A stretch of 64,000 nucleotides of DNA from JASTVH01 sp042862465. Lineage in GTDB: Bacteria > Pseudomonadota > Gammaproteobacteria > Pseudomonadales > Oleiphilaceae. Position numbers and translations under genes: made by a program. The notes under the pieces were generated by a model. That model made no database searches. It worked only from the letters and a program-made list of their open reading frames with translations, and had not been told where the DNA came from. Location: assembly GCA_042862465.1 (NCBI GenBank), contig JASTVH010000004.1, positions 310,001-374,000 on the forward strand, written 5' to 3'. Positions 30,943 through 38,791 of this stretch are shown piece after piece (positions within the stretch are counted from its first letter, which is position 1; every line of letters begins with the position of its first letter).

Positions 30943-31971
30943 TCAGTTGCCAGCGGTGACGTTGGACATCACGTTGATGCTGGACTGCGTCACGTTGGCA
31001 CTGCCAGCGGTTTGGGCGAAGGAGCCGACACCGGTGAAGTTGGCCGCATCACCGTTGATGCTGTTGGTGTTGTTGACCGCGGTGTAGGACTTCTTGGCGC
31101 TGACATCACCATAGTTGGTGGTGACACCGGAGACCGAGCCTTCCAGATCCGCCTCGTTCATGAACACGCTCAGGCTGAGGTCCAGAGTGTTGGTGCTGTT
31201 ATCCGAATTATCGGAGTTGTCGTTCTGGGAATCAGTCAGGTTGGTGCTGTTGTCCGAGTTGTTGTTCTGGGAGTCAGCCAGGTTGGTGCTGTTGTCCGAG
31301 TTGTCCGAGTTGTCTGAATTATCAGAAGCGTCGGACTTATCGGTGTTGAACGAACCGTTGGCAGTTTGTGATGAATTATCGGAGTTATCCGAGTTGTCGG
31401 AATTATCGGAGTTATCCGAATTGTCGGTGGCGTTGATCTTGAAGGCATCAGCCACTGAGTTGTCCGAGTTGTCCGAGTTATCAGAATTATCCGAATTGTC
31501 GGAGTTGTCAGAGTTGTCCGAGTTGTCGGTTGCGTTCAGCTTGAAAGCGTCGGCCACCGAATTGTCGGAATTATCCGAATTATCGGAGTTGTCGGAATTA
31601 TCCGAGTTGTCGGTATTGGCGGTATTCAGCGAGTCATTGGTGCTCGCATCGGTGTTGCCGGAATCGTTGGTGCTGGCGTCGTTGGTAGAGTTGTCGGAAT
31701 TATCCGAATTGTCGGTGTTCGCTGTGTTCAGCGAATCATTGGTGCTGGCATCGTTGGTGGAATTGTCGTTGCCAGAGTCGGTGTTGCTGGCATCGGTGGT
31801 GGAGTTGTCATTCCCGGAGTCGGCATTTCCGGAATAGGCATTGCTGGCGGAGGAGCCTTCGTCAGCATTGACGTTGGGGCTGCCGTCCCCACCCTGATCG
31901 GCCCATGCAGCACCGGAGAGTCCGAGTCCCATGGCGATAGCGAGCGCTAGCAGATTCTTGCGAGTCTTCAT
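30943..31971 (-). CDS. Secreted Asp-Asn-Ser repeat protein (amyloid/adhesin-like)
   Basis: 342 residues. Residues 1-25 are a Sec signal (cut at AWA-DQ). Residues ~30-110 are Asn/Asp/Ser/Thr-rich with STNDS-type units. Then come runs of the DNS triplet (3, 6, 8, 6, 4 and 3 copies in order), two of them followed by near-identical VADAFK(L/I)NA spacers. The last ~80 residues are a non-repetitive domain (LDLSLSVFMNEADLEGS onward, ending NVTAGN). The protein is very acidic and lacks Cys. It is the first gene of the operon behind the sigma-54 promoter at 32087, with AAGGAA before the ATG. It is likely an extracellular fibre, matrix or Ca-binding surface protein. It has the gene position of a major Fap subunit but different repeats. 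Confidence 0.75.
   Translation of the reverse strand: MKTRKNLLALAIAMGLGLSGAAWADQGGDGSPNVNADEGSSASNAYSGNADSGNDNSTTDASNTDSGNDNSTNDASTNDSLNTANTDNSDNSDNSTNDASTNDSGNTDASTNDSLNTANTDNSDNSDNSDNSDNSDNSVADAFKLNATDNSDNSDNSDNSDNSDNSDNSDNSVADAFKINATDNSDNSDNSDNSDNSDNSSQTANGSFNTDKSDASDNSDNSDNSDNSTNLADSQNNNSDNSTNLTDSQNDNSDNSDNSTNTLDLSLSVFMNEADLEGSVSGVTTNYGDVSAKKSYTAVNNTNSINGDAANFTGVGSFAQTAGSANVTQSSINVMSNVTAGN
31199..31719 (-). repeat. Nine-base coding repeats encoding (DNS)n
   Basis: Six runs of a 9-base unit encode Asp-Asn-Ser. Third positions vary freely (GAC/GAT, AAC/AAT, several Ser codons), while the amino acids hardly change. The array also keeps an antisense frame open. Confidence 0.92.
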
Positions 31972-32332
31972 GTCGGTTCCTTCCCTTCAAGTTGGGTCTA
32001 TCACTGGTTATGAGGTCGGCAATGCCAACCGTGCAGGGATAATCCGCGCAACTTCCTATCTGCGGCGATTATGCAAAGGGAGCAGGTGCGACATTTGTGC
32101 CAGGAATGGAAGTGATTTGTTAACTGTATGCTTTTAAAGGCATAACCCGGGTGGCGTTGTCATGTGTGGCGAGGCTGACATCCGGGGGCGTGTGTTTCAC
32201 CCTTGGAACAGTTTTTTAAGCGGTGAGCGCATTTGTGGCAGAATAGCGGGCTTTGTACCGGTTTGGCGGCGGATTGGGGTGTAATGCAATCAGACAGCCG
32301 CGACCGGTTGAGTTGATTAACCAAGGAAGGTT
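31972..32332. other. Divergent intergenic region, repeat-protein operon / comM
   Basis: 361 bases, less GC-rich than the flanks. It holds the sigma-54 promoter at 32087-32102 and, 25 bases further upstream, an 18-bp near-palindrome (32127-32144; eight of nine pairs) that could bind an activator. The comM promoter must lie on the other strand. No gene is seen. Confidence 0.5.
32087..32102 (-). promoter_or_regulatory. Putative sigma-54 promoter of the DNS-repeat operon
   Basis: Minus-strand TGGCACAAATGTCGCA has a perfect TGGCAC -24 element and a -12 GC exactly 12 bases later (TCGCA against TTGCA). The start point would be near 32077, with a leader of about 105 bases. Confidence 0.68.
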
Positions 32333-33856
32333 ATGAGCTTATCCATCGTACGTACACGGGCCCGTGTCGGCGTCGATGCGCCCACGGTGACCGTCGAAAC
32401 CCATATCTCCAACGGCCTGCCATCGCTCTCGATCGTGGGCCTGCCTGAAACCGCCGTGAAGGAAAGCAAGGATCGGGTGCGCAGCGCCCTGATCAATGCC
32501 GGCTTCGAGTTCCCCCAGCGCCGTGTCACCCTGAATCTGGCACCTGCCGAGCTTCCCAAGGAAGGCAGTCGCTTTGATCTGGCCATTGCCGTGGGGCTGC
32601 TGGCCGCTTCGGGGCAAGTGGATCCCCAAGCCGTGGAGGAGCATGAGTTCCTGGGGGAATTGTCGCTCGACGGCCATGTGCGTCCGGTGCAGGGGGTCAT
32701 TCCCGCGGTCGTTGGCGCAGGGGAAGCCGGGCATCAGTTGCTGGTGCCCGAAGCCAATGCCGGGGAGGCCTCGCTGGCCAGTCACGGTCATGTCCGGGCG
32801 GTCAATCATCTGCTTACGGTGTGCGAATACCTGCGGGGAGAGCGAAGTCTGGCGCCGTTGCAAAGGCAGGGTGAGGGCGAGGACGGCCTGTACGCGCAGA
32901 TGCCGGATCTGGCGGACGTCCAGGGTCAGGCGGTCCCCAAGCGCGCGCTGGAGATCGCGGCAGCCGGCCAGCACAATCTGCTGTTTCATGGCCCTCCGGG
33001 GACCGGGAAAAGCATGCTGGCGTCTCGTCTGCCCGGCCTGCTACCGGCCCTGGAAGATCAGGCAGCGCTGGAAGTGGCAGCGATTCAGTCAGTGGCTGGC
33101 CTGCCGCCACAGGCGCAGGCGTGGCGGCGCCCTCCCTATCGGGCTCCGCACCATACGGCCTCGGCAGTGGCACTGGTTGGCGGTGGCAGTATGCCTCGGC
33201 CGGGTGAGATCTCCCTGGCGCACCGGGGGGTGCTGTTTCTTGACGAGCTGCCCGAATTCAGTCGCAAGGTACTGGAGGTGCTCCGTGAGCCGATGGAAAA
33301 CGGCCAGATCGTAATCTCCCGTGCCGCCAATCAGATCACCTATCCGGCCCGGTTTCAGGTGGTGGCTGCGATGAACCCATGCCCCTGTGGCTACCAGGGC
33401 CACCCCACCGTGGAATGTCAGTGTTCCCCGGTGCAGGTGCAGCGCTACCGGGCCCGGCTGTCCGGCCCGCTGCTGGATCGATTCGATATGCATGTCGCGG
33501 TGCCGGTCCAGGACAGCGGCATCATGCTGCGTCGCGATCCGGCGCCGGAGGAAGCCTCGGCCCAGGTCCGGGAGAGAGTGTTGGCCGCCCGGGAGCGGCA
33601 GGCGCAGCGTGGTGTGCTCAATGCCTTGCTGGCCGGCCAGGCGCTGAAACAGCACTGTCAGCTCGATGAGGCAGGCTCGGCCCTGCTGGAGAAGGCCATG
33701 ACCCGTCTGGGCTTATCGGCTCGCAGCCTGCATCGGATCCTGCGTGTGGCCCGCACCGTGGCCGACCTGGAAGCTTGTGACCGCATCGCCCCGGCCCATC
33801 TGGCGGAAACGCTGGGGTACCGAACCCTGGACCGCACTCAGTCCGTGTCGGCCTGA
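32333..33856 (+). CDS. comM: YifB/ComM-family Mg chelatase-like AAA+ ATPase
   Basis: 507 residues. The N-terminal Lon-like domain runs from MSLSIVRTRARVGVDAP, with GLPETAVKESKDRVRSA. Walker A FHGPPGTGKSMLASRL lies near residue 218, and Walker B GVLFLDELPEF is complete. The Cys-rich insertion MNPCPCGYQGHPTVECQC is diagnostic of the family. ComM is a hexameric helicase promoting branch migration during natural transformation. Its last 19 bases overlap the convergent substrate-binding-protein gene. Confidence 0.92.
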   Translation: MSLSIVRTRARVGVDAPTVTVETHISNGLPSLSIVGLPETAVKESKDRVRSALINAGFEFPQRRVTLNLAPAELPKEGSRFDLAIAVGLLAASGQVDPQAVEEHEFLGELSLDGHVRPVQGVIPAVVGAGEAGHQLLVPEANAGEASLASHGHVRAVNHLLTVCEYLRGERSLAPLQRQGEGEDGLYAQMPDLADVQGQAVPKRALEIAAAGQHNLLFHGPPGTGKSMLASRLPGLLPALEDQAALEVAAIQSVAGLPPQAQAWRRPPYRAPHHTASAVALVGGGSMPRPGEISLAHRGVLFLDELPEFSRKVLEVLREPMENGQIVISRAANQITYPARFQVVAAMNPCPCGYQGHPTVECQCSPVQVQRYRARLSGPLLDRFDMHVAVPVQDSGIMLRRDPAPEEASAQVRERVLAARERQAQRGVLNALLAGQALKQHCQLDEAGSALLEKAMTRLGLSARSLHRILRVARTVADLEACDRIAPAHLAETLGYRTLDRTQSVSA

Positions 33857-34794
33857 GGGGGCTCAAGGTGTTCTTCTGAGCGCCGTGAAGCTCGTTTGGT
33901 CCCCGGTGTATCCGACATTGGGTAGAGTTCGCCGGAATTAACGGCTTGCAGGAAGCGGTCCCGCAGGGCCAAGGGCAGCCAGCGGCTATAGGCTTCGGTG
34001 AAAATGGCCACGGCCTGGCCACTGCGGATGCGTTCGTTGACCTGGTTCAGCAAGGAATCATTCCAGTGGCCCCGGGTACAGGCCACATGGGTGGGAGAGA
34101 AAAGCTGCGTGTTTTTCAGGGGCAGAAACTGCAAGGGCTGCCTTGTTTCGCCAATCATTTGCTCATAATTCAGCTCTTCCGGGCGCAGGATGATGCCATC
34201 CACCTGGCCCAACTCGATCATCCGCAGCAAGCGGGGCGTTTCTTTCAGGCCAGTCTTGACCCGGAACAGTGAAGGATCAGATTGGGCTTCCCGCTGGATT
34301 TCGGCATCGATAACCGGCGAATAGGCTCGACCGTCATGCACGCTCAGGCGCAGGCCGCGCCGCCGGAGTTGCTCGAGGGACACGGACGGGGGGTTATCTT
34401 CGCCGTGACCCAGCTTTTCAGCCATCGCTTTGGTCGTCACGACACCGTTGGCGTAAAGCCACATGAGTGGGTCGCTGTATTCCACAAAGGCATCGCGCGA
34501 GGGGGTTTTGAGAAAGGCCACATGGCATAGTGGCACACCATCCTGAAGCAACTGCAGCACCCGCTTGATGCTCATTTGCGTGGGTTCGTGGCGATAGCCC
34601 TCGATGGTATTGGCGAAGAAGTGGATCAGCTGATCACCGACGCCCTGATCCTGGTAGGGACCCTTGAGAATAAAAAACGGCGCGAAATCGGTCCGGGCCC
34701 AGAGTACTTTTTGCGGTTCTGCCTCTGAGGCCAGGGCCGATAGCGTCACACTGGCTACCATGAGCCACTGGAGAAAACGGCGGAACCTTTTCAT
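33838..34794 (-). CDS. Periplasmic solute-binding-like protein (SBP_bac_3/TIGR02285 type)
   Basis: 318 residues. The N-terminus has a signal peptide ending near ALASEA. The body has the class-3 bilobal pattern: VLWARTDFAPFFILKGPYQDQGVGDQ, FLKTPSRDAFVEYSDPLMWL and MIELGQVDGIILRPEELNYE. The family includes orphan proteins not linked to ABC transporters, and no permease gene is nearby. The C-terminal ~25 residues are charged and overlap comM. Its ligand is unknown. It might act as a sensor or signalling component, but nothing here shows that. Confidence 0.72.
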   Translation of the reverse strand: MKRFRRFLQWLMVASVTLSALASEAEPQKVLWARTDFAPFFILKGPYQDQGVGDQLIHFFANTIEGYRHEPTQMSIKRVLQLLQDGVPLCHVAFLKTPSRDAFVEYSDPLMWLYANGVVTTKAMAEKLGHGEDNPPSVSLEQLRRRGLRLSVHDGRAYSPVIDAEIQREAQSDPSLFRVKTGLKETPRLLRMIELGQVDGIILRPEELNYEQMIGETRQPLQFLPLKNTQLFSPTHVACTRGHWNDSLLNQVNERIRSGQAVAIFTEAYSRWLPLALRDRFLQAVNSGELYPMSDTPGTKRASRRSEEHLEPPQADTD

Positions 34795-34917
34795 AACGAC
34801 GTTTTCTGCTTTGGGAAAAGAAACGGATTCCTTCGATGGCCATTAGGCAGCATAGACCAGTGGTGACGGAGCAGTCACCCACTCGACACCGTTGATTTGT
34901 TCTTAGCAGGCTGACTG

Positions 34918-35394
34918 TTAGTACGGAACCTTATCGTCCAGCGCAAACCATCCCTGCAGTACCGCCCGTCCGCGTTCGGGCTGATGCCTTTCCATGGCCA
35001 TCCGGCGCTGGTCGGTGGGGAGCTGGAATTCCTGATACAAAGCATTGTCATCAAAGCCGACAGCGGCGGCGTCGTGCCGGTCGGCGGCGAAGACGATGCG
35101 GTCGACATGCGCCCAGTAGGCCGCGCCCAGACACATGGGGCAGGGCTCGCAACTGGTGTAGAGGGTGCAGCCGGTGAGGTGCCATTGCTGCAGGCGCGCG
35201 CCGGCGGCGCGCAGGGCAACGATTTCGGCATGGGCCGTGGGGTCGTGATCCTGCAGGACCTGATTGACGCCCTCGGCGATGATCTGCCCGTCCCGGACCA
35301 CCACCGCGCCGAAGGGGCCACCCTTCAGGGACTGGGCGTTGACCTCCGCGAGATTGAGTGCGTGCAGGATGAATTCGTCGTCGTGTTGGGCCAT
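34918..35394 (-). CDS. Nucleoside/guanine deaminase (CDA fold)
   Basis: 158 residues. DPTAHAEIVALR near residue 53 gives the zinc His and catalytic Glu, and TSCEPCPMCLGAAYWAHVDR the two zinc Cys residues. The C-terminal extension (QRRMAMERHQPERGRAVLQG) resembles GuaD-type guanine deaminases more than TadA, which would lack it. The reaction would be hydrolytic deamination of guanine to xanthine, but other bases are possible. GGGAGG precedes ATG 35394. It is divergent from trmB. Confidence 0.82.
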   Translation of the reverse strand: MAQHDDEFILHALNLAEVNAQSLKGGPFGAVVVRDGQIIAEGVNQVLQDHDPTAHAEIVALRAAGARLQQWHLTGCTLYTSCEPCPMCLGAAYWAHVDRIVFAADRHDAAAVGFDDNALYQEFQLPTDQRRMAMERHQPERGRAVLQGWFALDDKVPY

Positions 35395-35548
35395 GGGGCC
35401 TCCCTTGCCGTAATGAAGACTGCCGATGCCTGTTCAGCGCAATGCGGAAATCTGGCAGTATGCCACCCCAACGATAACCGAATGAACGGGACCTGTAGAG
35501 GGCGACGCGTCCGCAGGCCCGTACGCCCACGAGGAACGAGAGCCGACC

Positions 35549-36259
35549 ATGAGCGAGAATACCCCACGACGTCCGGAACTGGCGGAACGGCGCACCATTC
35601 GCAGTTTCGCCCTGCGCAAGGGGCGCATGACCGAGGGCCAGCAGAAAGGCCTGGAATGGGGGTGGCCCCGGTATGGCTTGAGCATGGACGATGGGATCAT
35701 CGATCCGCGGCAGGTCTTTGGCCGTGATGCGCCGCTCAACCTGGAGATTGGCTTTGGCATGGGCCTCTCCCTGGCGGAGATGGCCGAAAAGGCCCCGGAG
35801 CAGGATTTTATCGGCATTGAGGTGCATCGTCCGGGCGTGGGCGCGCTGCTAAAGCAGGTACGGGACCGGGAGCTGGAGAATGTGCGGGTCTACTGCGCCG
35901 ATGCGGTGGACGTGATGGACCTGTGCCTGCCGGAAGCCTGCCTCGATCGCATCCTGCTGTTCTTCCCCGACCCCTGGCACAAGAAGCGCCACCACAAGCG
36001 CCGCATCGTGCAGCCGGAATTCGTCCAGCGCGTGCGCCATAAGCTGCGGGTGGGCGGGCTGTTCCATATGGCCACGGACTGGGAACAGTATGCCGAGCAC
36101 ATGGCCGGGGTGATGGCCGATGCCGAGGGGTTCGAAAACACAGTCCAGCCGGGGCCCTATGCGCCACGCCCGGAGGATCGGCCGATCACCAAATTCGAAC
36201 AGCGGGGTGAGCGGCTGGGACATGGGGTCTGGGATCTGATCTATCGGCGGACCAATTGA
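35549..36259 (+). CDS. trmB: tRNA (guanine46-N7)-methyltransferase
   Basis: 236 residues. NLEIGFGMGLSLAEMA near residue 64 binds SAM, FIGIEVHRPGVGALL follows, and LFFPDPWHKKRHHKRRIVQ is the diagnostic TrmB motif. The C-terminus TKFEQRGERLGHGVWDL completes the signature. It forms m7G46 in the tRNA variable loop. The 106-bp cloverleaf element begins 22 bases after its stop. Confidence 0.95.
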   Translation: MSENTPRRPELAERRTIRSFALRKGRMTEGQQKGLEWGWPRYGLSMDDGIIDPRQVFGRDAPLNLEIGFGMGLSLAEMAEKAPEQDFIGIEVHRPGVGALLKQVRDRELENVRVYCADAVDVMDLCLPEACLDRILLFFPDPWHKKRHHKRRIVQPEFVQRVRHKLRVGGLFHMATDWEQYAEHMAGVMADAEGFENTVQPGPYAPRPEDRPITKFEQRGERLGHGVWDLIYRRTN

Positions 36260-36280
36260 TGGGATAGGGCTCAAACTCTC

Positions 36281-36386
36281 GCAGTGGTCGTCGTTGTTTC
36301 TTACACCGCGATGACAGGCCTTCCCTGGCCTGGCATCGCTACCGTGACATCCCTGTCACTGTTCCAGAAACAACGACGACCACTGC
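36281..36386. repeat. 106-bp cloverleaf inverted-repeat element
   Basis: Perfect 21-bp terminal inverted repeats (36281-36301 and 36366-36386) enclose two further hairpins. One has 13-base arms with one mismatch (36308-36320 / 36327-36339, loop TTCCCT); the other is a perfect 6-bp stem (GTGACA/TGTCAC, 36344-36359). Either strand would fold into a three-way junction. No ORF or tRNA signature is inside, and no flanking target duplication is evident. Confidence 0.9.
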
Positions 36387-36408
36387 ACACGGCGCGGCTA
36401 AACTGCTC

Positions 36409-36429
36409 GTCCAACGTCCAACGTCCAAC
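36409..36429. repeat. GTCCAAC heptamer, three copies
   Basis: Three perfect tandem GTCCAAC units, a one-base variant of the GTCCGAC arrays, lie just before the stop codon of the convergent membrane-protein gene. Confidence 0.85.
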
Positions 36430-36434
36430 ACCCC

Positions 36435-36977
36435 CTAAACCTTCTTCTCCGGCTCATTCAACGGATGCCCCCGGGCAAACCGCAGCACCACCAGCCCTGC
36501 CAACCCCAGCGCCAGGGCCGAGAACTTGATCAGCGCCAGCAGGGTGATGGTCAGTGGCAGGGCAGCCAGCGGATCGCTCAGCATCCACAGCAGGCCGATG
36601 TTTTCCAGGGCATCGGCACCTGCGCCCACGATAAACAGACGGCGCGCAACCTTCCCGGTTTTTTGCTCGCGGACGCCCGGGCGTTCACTGAGCAAGTGAC
36701 GATCCAGACCCAGCAGGAAGCTCAAATAACTCAAAATGAAAACAAACTCGAAGGCCAGCAGGCCCTGTGCCCAGAGTTCCTGCCCTTGCCACTCGGATAG
36801 AATCGGTTGGCTGCGCGCCAGTGTCTCGGCCATTTGCAGGCTGATCATGCCCTGGGGGGCCGCGGGAGTGACCAGGGGCTGATTGATCAGGATCAGAGCG
36901 ATCAGCAGAGCGATGGTTACCAGCCCCCTGACCTTGAGGGAGCCGCTCCAGGGGAGCTGGGAGAGTGCATCCGGCAT
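36435..36977 (-). CDS. Membrane protein of unknown function
   Basis: 180 residues from ATG 36977 (AGGATGAG nearby); ATG 36989 in the same frame is possible. Four hydrophobic segments are visible: VRGLVTIALLIALILI, GLLAFEFVFILSYLSFLLGL, ENIGLLWMLSDPLAALPLTI and the last one around KFSALALGLAGLVVLRFA. A periplasmic or cytosolic loop separates the first two. No family is recognised. It lies downstream of hemW in the same direction as the hemW-rdgB group but with its own 57-base spacer. Confidence 0.62.
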   Translation of the reverse strand: MPDALSQLPWSGSLKVRGLVTIALLIALILINQPLVTPAAPQGMISLQMAETLARSQPILSEWQGQELWAQGLLAFEFVFILSYLSFLLGLDRHLLSERPGVREQKTGKVARRLFIVGAGADALENIGLLWMLSDPLAALPLTITLLALIKFSALALGLAGLVVLRFARGHPLNEPEKKV

Positions 36978-37034
36978 GGCTGGTCTCATCCTGATCGGGG
37001 CCTGGGCGTCCAGGGACGACCAAGCGGAGGTCTC

Positions 37035-38174
37035 TTAGGAAACAAAATACGCCAGAAGCGAGTCGAGGTACAACCGGCCCTCATCGGTGGCGGCGAGACG
37101 GTCCGAGTGCAGCCAGCCCCTTTGCTGCAGCGCCACCAGTTGTTGCTGCAGTGCCTGCAGGGGCAGACCAGTGCGTGGCTCATAGAGCGTGTAGGGCACA
37201 CCCTGGCGCAGCCGTAGCGCGTTCATGAGGAATTCCAGCGGTCGCTCTTCTTCGGCGACTTCGGTCTGCCCGGCGGTGCGGTTGCCGATGCGGTTCAGGT
37301 AAGCCTCGGGCTGCCGGGTTTTCCAGTAGCGCAGGATGCGGTTTTCCGCGGGGATTGTCAGCTTGCCGTGAGCACCGGCTCCCAAAGCCAGATAGTCCCC
37401 GAACTGCCAGTAGTTGAGGTTGTGACGGGCTTCCTCGCCGGGACGACTCCAGGCCGACACTTCGTAATCCACCAGCCCGGCTTTTGTCAGAACCTCACGC
37501 CCGCGCTCATGGATCGCCATCAGGTCGTCGTCTTCCGGCAGGATTGGTGGGCGGCTGTAGAACTCGGTATTGGGTTCGATGGTGAGCTGGTACCAGGACA
37601 GATGATCCAGCTCGTGGGCCAGGGCTTCGCGAAGGTCGGCCACGGCCTCATCCGCCGTCTGGCCGGGCAGTCCGAACATCAGGTCGACGTTGAGCCGTTC
37701 GAAGCCGGCCTTCTGCGCCTCCTCGATGGCCCGGTGGGCCTGGCGTACATCGTGAATGCGCCCGAGTCGTTCGAGCTGGCGTGCTGAGAAACTCTGCACC
37801 CCCAAGGAGAGGCGGTTAATGCCCGCTTCGAGAAAGCCGCGGAAACGGGCGGCTTCGGTAGTGCCCGGGTTGGCTTCCAGGGTGATTTCGATATCGTCCG
37901 CGAGATGCAGCTGCTTGCCCAGGGCGTCCAACAGCCGGTGATAGAACTCCGGTGAGAGCAGCGAGGGCGTGCCGCCGCCAAAGAACAGGGTCTGCACGGG
38001 GCGGTTGCCGGCGGCGCTGGCTTCGAAGCTCAGGTCTTCCAGCAGCGCCTGAAGGTAGTCCTCTTCCGGCAGGCTGCCTGAGCGGGCGTGGGAGTTGAAG
38101 TCGCAGTAGGGGCACTTGCGCACGCACCAGGGGATATGGATGTAAAGCCCGAGCGGGGGATATTCCAGCGGCAA
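37035..38174 (-). CDS. hemW: Radical SAM heme chaperone HemW
   Basis: 379 residues from a TTG at 38174, chosen because GGAG lies six bases upstream and the preceding rdgB ends 12 bases away. GLYIHIPWCVRKCPYCDFNSH has the CxxxCxxC cluster motif. TLFFGGGTPSLLSPE, LEANPG and NRLSLGVQSF are HemW/HemN features, and the N-terminal Cys unique to true HemN is absent. It delivers heme to respiratory enzymes. The gene order metX-metW-DUF4426-rdgB-hemW is conserved in pseudomonads. Confidence 0.93.
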   Translation of the reverse strand: MPLEYPPLGLYIHIPWCVRKCPYCDFNSHARSGSLPEEDYLQALLEDLSFEASAAGNRPVQTLFFGGGTPSLLSPEFYHRLLDALGKQLHLADDIEITLEANPGTTEAARFRGFLEAGINRLSLGVQSFSARQLERLGRIHDVRQAHRAIEEAQKAGFERLNVDLMFGLPGQTADEAVADLREALAHELDHLSWYQLTIEPNTEFYSRPPILPEDDDLMAIHERGREVLTKAGLVDYEVSAWSRPGEEARHNLNYWQFGDYLALGAGAHGKLTIPAENRILRYWKTRQPEAYLNRIGNRTAGQTEVAEEERPLEFLMNALRLRQGVPYTLYEPRTGLPLQALQQQLVALQQRGWLHSDRLAATDEGRLYLDSLLAYFVS

Positions 38175-38185
38175 AGGAGGCTCCG

Positions 38186-38791
38186 TCAGGGCAGTTCGTC
38201 GCGCAGGCGTTCGACCAGCTGGCGCAGGGCCTTGCCGCGGTGACTGATGGCGCCCTTGGCTTCCCGGCTGAGCTGGGCCGCACTGCATTGGTGCTCCGGG
38301 GCATAGAACAGCGGATCGTAACCGAATCCACCTTCACCGGCTGGTTGCTCCAGAATCCGTCCGGCCCAGCGGCCATGGCAGATCAGGGGGATGGGATCCT
38401 CGGCATGGCGCAGCAGGGCCAGCACGCAGTGGAATTGGGCACCGCGCTCTTCCGCCGGCGTTTCCGCCAGGGCATCCAGCAGTTTGCGGTTATTGTCCGC
38501 ATCCCGGGCTTCGGGGCCGGCAAAGCGCGCGGAATAGACGCCGGGGGCGCCGTCGAGCGCGTCCACCGCGAGCCCGGAATCATCCGCCAGGGCCGGCAGG
38601 CCGGTCACCCGGCTGGCGTGACGGGCCTTGATCAGGGCGTTTTCCACGAAGGTGGACGCGGGCTCCTCGGCGGGGGGAATCCCCAGTTCGCCCTGGGGGA
38701 TCAGCGTCCAGCCCAGGGGCGAGAGCAGCGATTGCAGTTCGGCCAGCTTGCCGGTGTTGTTGCTGGCCAGTACGAGGCGGCGTTCAGTCAT
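38186..38791 (-). CDS. rdgB: dITP/XTP pyrophosphatase (RdgB/HAM1)
   Basis: 201 residues. VLASNNTGKLAELQSLL is the substrate-binding N-terminus, TFVENALIKARHAS and ADDSGLAVDALDGAPGVYSAR are the metal and nucleotide sites, and GGFGYDPLFY with ISHRGKAL closes the family pattern. It removes non-canonical purine triphosphates. Its start overlaps the DUF4426 gene by eight bases, implying coupled translation. Confidence 0.94.
   Translation of the reverse strand: MTERRLVLASNNTGKLAELQSLLSPLGWTLIPQGELGIPPAEEPASTFVENALIKARHASRVTGLPALADDSGLAVDALDGAPGVYSARFAGPEARDADNNRKLLDALAETPAEERGAQFHCVLALLRHAEDPIPLICHGRWAGRILEQPAGEGGFGYDPLFYAPEHQCSAAQLSREAKGAISHRGKALRQLVERLRDELP

Noticed and set aside
31199..31719. 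CRISPR array
   Set aside because: Repeats are 9 bp, contiguous and in frame, with no spacers and no cas genes.
31115..31837. 240-codon plus-strand frame made of Glu-Leu-Ser repeats
   Set aside because: It is the exact antisense of the DNS repeats; it has no ribosome site, and the minus strand has signal peptide, operon and promoter.
36281..36386. tRNA-like gene
   Set aside because: The cloverleaf look is misleading: outer arms are 21 bp, and there is no acceptor stem, T-loop or anticodon pattern.
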